64,000 bases of DNA, taken from Bipolaris cookei. Its lineage: Eukaryota > Ascomycota > Dothideomycetes > Pleosporales > Pleosporaceae. The stretch covers positions 16,649-80,648 of the forward strand of contig NRSV01000113.1 in the NCBI GenBank assembly GCA_002286855.1, read 5' to 3'. This document shows positions 62,715 through 64,000 of the stretch, in pieces (within the stretch, counting starts at the first letter, position 1; every line of letters starts with the position of its first letter). The notes under the pieces were generated by a model. It was given only the letters and a program-made list of their open reading frames with translations, had not been told where the DNA came from and searched no databases. The position numbers were made by a program, and so were the translations under genes.

Positions 62715-64000
62715 ATGACAGCTCTTGCAAAAGCGATTGCGGCAATTGATTCGCAAGATGTAGAAGGTCAACTTTCATACCGCGCAGCTGCAAGAAAGCT
62801 TGGTGTTAAGCTCACAACAATAACGCGCCGGCACCAAAACAAAACACAGTCGCGAACGGCAGCTGCCCAAAAACGCCAATTACTCACTCCACTACAAGAA
62901 TCCGAGCTGGTGAAATATATAGAAAAACTATCAGAACGCGGCCTACCACCTTCCTGAGCGATAGTAAAAAATTATGTAGCGGTTATTGCAGAATGGGAGC
63001 CCTCCAACAGCTGAGTTACTCGGTTTTTGACGCGTCACCACGACAAAATATTCATCAAAAAATCCACCAGCATCGACCGCGACCGTCATCTGGCTGATAA
63101 TGCAGCCAACTATCAATCATATTTTGATCTCCTCTATGCTAAGCTCGATCAGTATAACGTCGCGCCACATAATATCTACAATATGGACGAGAAGAGCTTC
63201 TTATTTGGCCGTATTTCACCATCAAAAAGAATCTTTTCAAAGGAGCTCTGGGATCAAAAGAAAGTGCGGCAATCCCTCTAAGGTGGGAGTAGGGACTGGA
63301 CGACGATTATTGGCTGTATTTGCGCTGATGGGAGCTCGGTAGATCCTACGATAATCTACGAGGGCTCAGATGGTCTTCGCGATAACTGGCTACAGGATCT
63401 GGTGGTGGGAAAACACCGGGTTTTTTTCTCCACAAGCTCGTCAGGATGGAGTAACAATGAGCTCGCGCGAGCTTGGGTTGAGCAGGTGTTCGATCAGCGC
63501 ACAAAGGAGAAAGCAAAACGCGATTACCGGATGCTTCTCATCGATGGGCACGGCAGCCACCTGACGCCTTCATTCATCGAGTATTGCCATACCCATCGAA
63601 TACTACTCGCAGTATTTCCGCCTCACGCCACTCACAGCCTCCAGCCACTCGACGTTGGCGTGTACTCACCTCTGGCAGCCGCGTACAGCACCGAGCTCAC
63701 CAATCTGATCTACAGCAATCAAGGCCTTATCAATATGCAGAAAAATGATTTTCTACGCTTATTTTGGGCGGCATATACATCTGCTTTCACAGCTGATAAT
63801 ATATTAAGCAGTTTTCGGGTCACTGGGATCCATCCGCGCGATCCCGACGTCGTGATAAAACGCTTCAAAACACAACCACCGCGAGCCGATACAAATACAG
63901 AAATTGGAGAGGCAGGTGATGGAGATAGCTGGTGGAATCTGTCAAAATGATTTGACGCTGCTGTGCCGGATATATCAAAAAATGCAGCTAAACAGCTCAA
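62715..64000 (+). pseudogene. DDE1 transposase, another pogo-like family, running off the window
   Basis: The ATG at 62715 opens MTALAKAIAAIDSQDVEGQL and SYRAAARKLGVKLTTITRRH. One frame then continues to the window end with stops at 62955, 63009, 63279 and 63948 (TGA, TGA, TAA, TGA), all one C-to-T step from CGA or CAA. The catalytic positions are in IYNMDEKSFLFG, MLLIDGHGSHLTP and LQPLDVGVYSPL. The order and spacing match the family A elements, but identity is low. If the four stops are RIP products, the parent copy was intact. Confidence 0.8.

Noticed and set aside
1..64000. CRISPR array, operon-type or bacterial features
   Set aside because: The window is clearly fungal nuclear DNA; the direct repeats seen are transposon-related or short tandem repeats without spacers.

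Overview
The window is nuclear DNA of a filamentous ascomycete, most likely a Dothideomycete of the Pleosporales type. The evidence is short introns (48-112 bp) with fungal splice signals, fungal-only gene families (AflR-type Zn2Cys6 regulator, PL3 pectate lyase with a CBM1, GH43_24 galactanase, Methyltransf_16 protein), and many Fot1/pogo-like and hAT transposons whose stop codons are mostly one C-to-T step from CAA, CAG or CGA, as repeat-induced point mutation (RIP) would leave them. I place the order by inference; the species cannot be read from the sequence.

Layout. 1-12.3 kb: a partial unknown gene on the minus strand, a decayed gag-like remnant, a broken hAT element, a complete 3.3-kb hAT element with a perfect 8-bp target duplication that sits in a LINE reverse-transcriptase remnant, then an intact MATE-like transporter gene. 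12.4-17.9 kb: four pogo-like elements or fragments almost end to end, one of them holding an assembly gap. 18-24 kb: gene-poor, with a decayed gene for a trypsin-like fungal protein and a solo LTR. 24.4-46.5 kb: the genic core, with an AflR-like regulator beside a polyketide-synthase thioesterase relic, a ferroportin-like transporter, lipin (Pah1/Ned1), a fibronectin-III coiled-coil protein, TAF9, a Cmc1-type twin-CX9C protein, a short-chain dehydrogenase, Utp11, a pectate lyase, an exo-1,3-galactanase and a methyltransferase. 47.3-50.5 kb: a three-level transposon nest (pogo element, foldback element, solo LTR). 51.1-55.7 kb: an intact minus-strand trio of P450, cupin and aldehyde dehydrogenase genes, flanked on both sides by transposons and by a shared short repeat. 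56.1-64 kb: a further transposon block, including a palindromic foldback element with perfect 258-bp arms, pogo copies and a Copia gag remnant.

How the genes fit together. Housekeeping functions (lipid synthesis, transcription initiation, rRNA processing, respiratory-chain assembly) sit in the core with two adjacent secreted plant-cell-wall enzymes. The P450-cupin-ALDH trio looks like a small oxidative pathway module, and the AflR-like gene plus thioesterase relic looks like the remains of a polyketide cluster. Nothing here is an obviously new biochemical system. The most unusual items are the foldback pogo derivatives, the three abutting hairpins in the first hAT remnant, the ALDH with Gln in place of the general-base Glu, and the 341-bp insertion inside the complete hAT.
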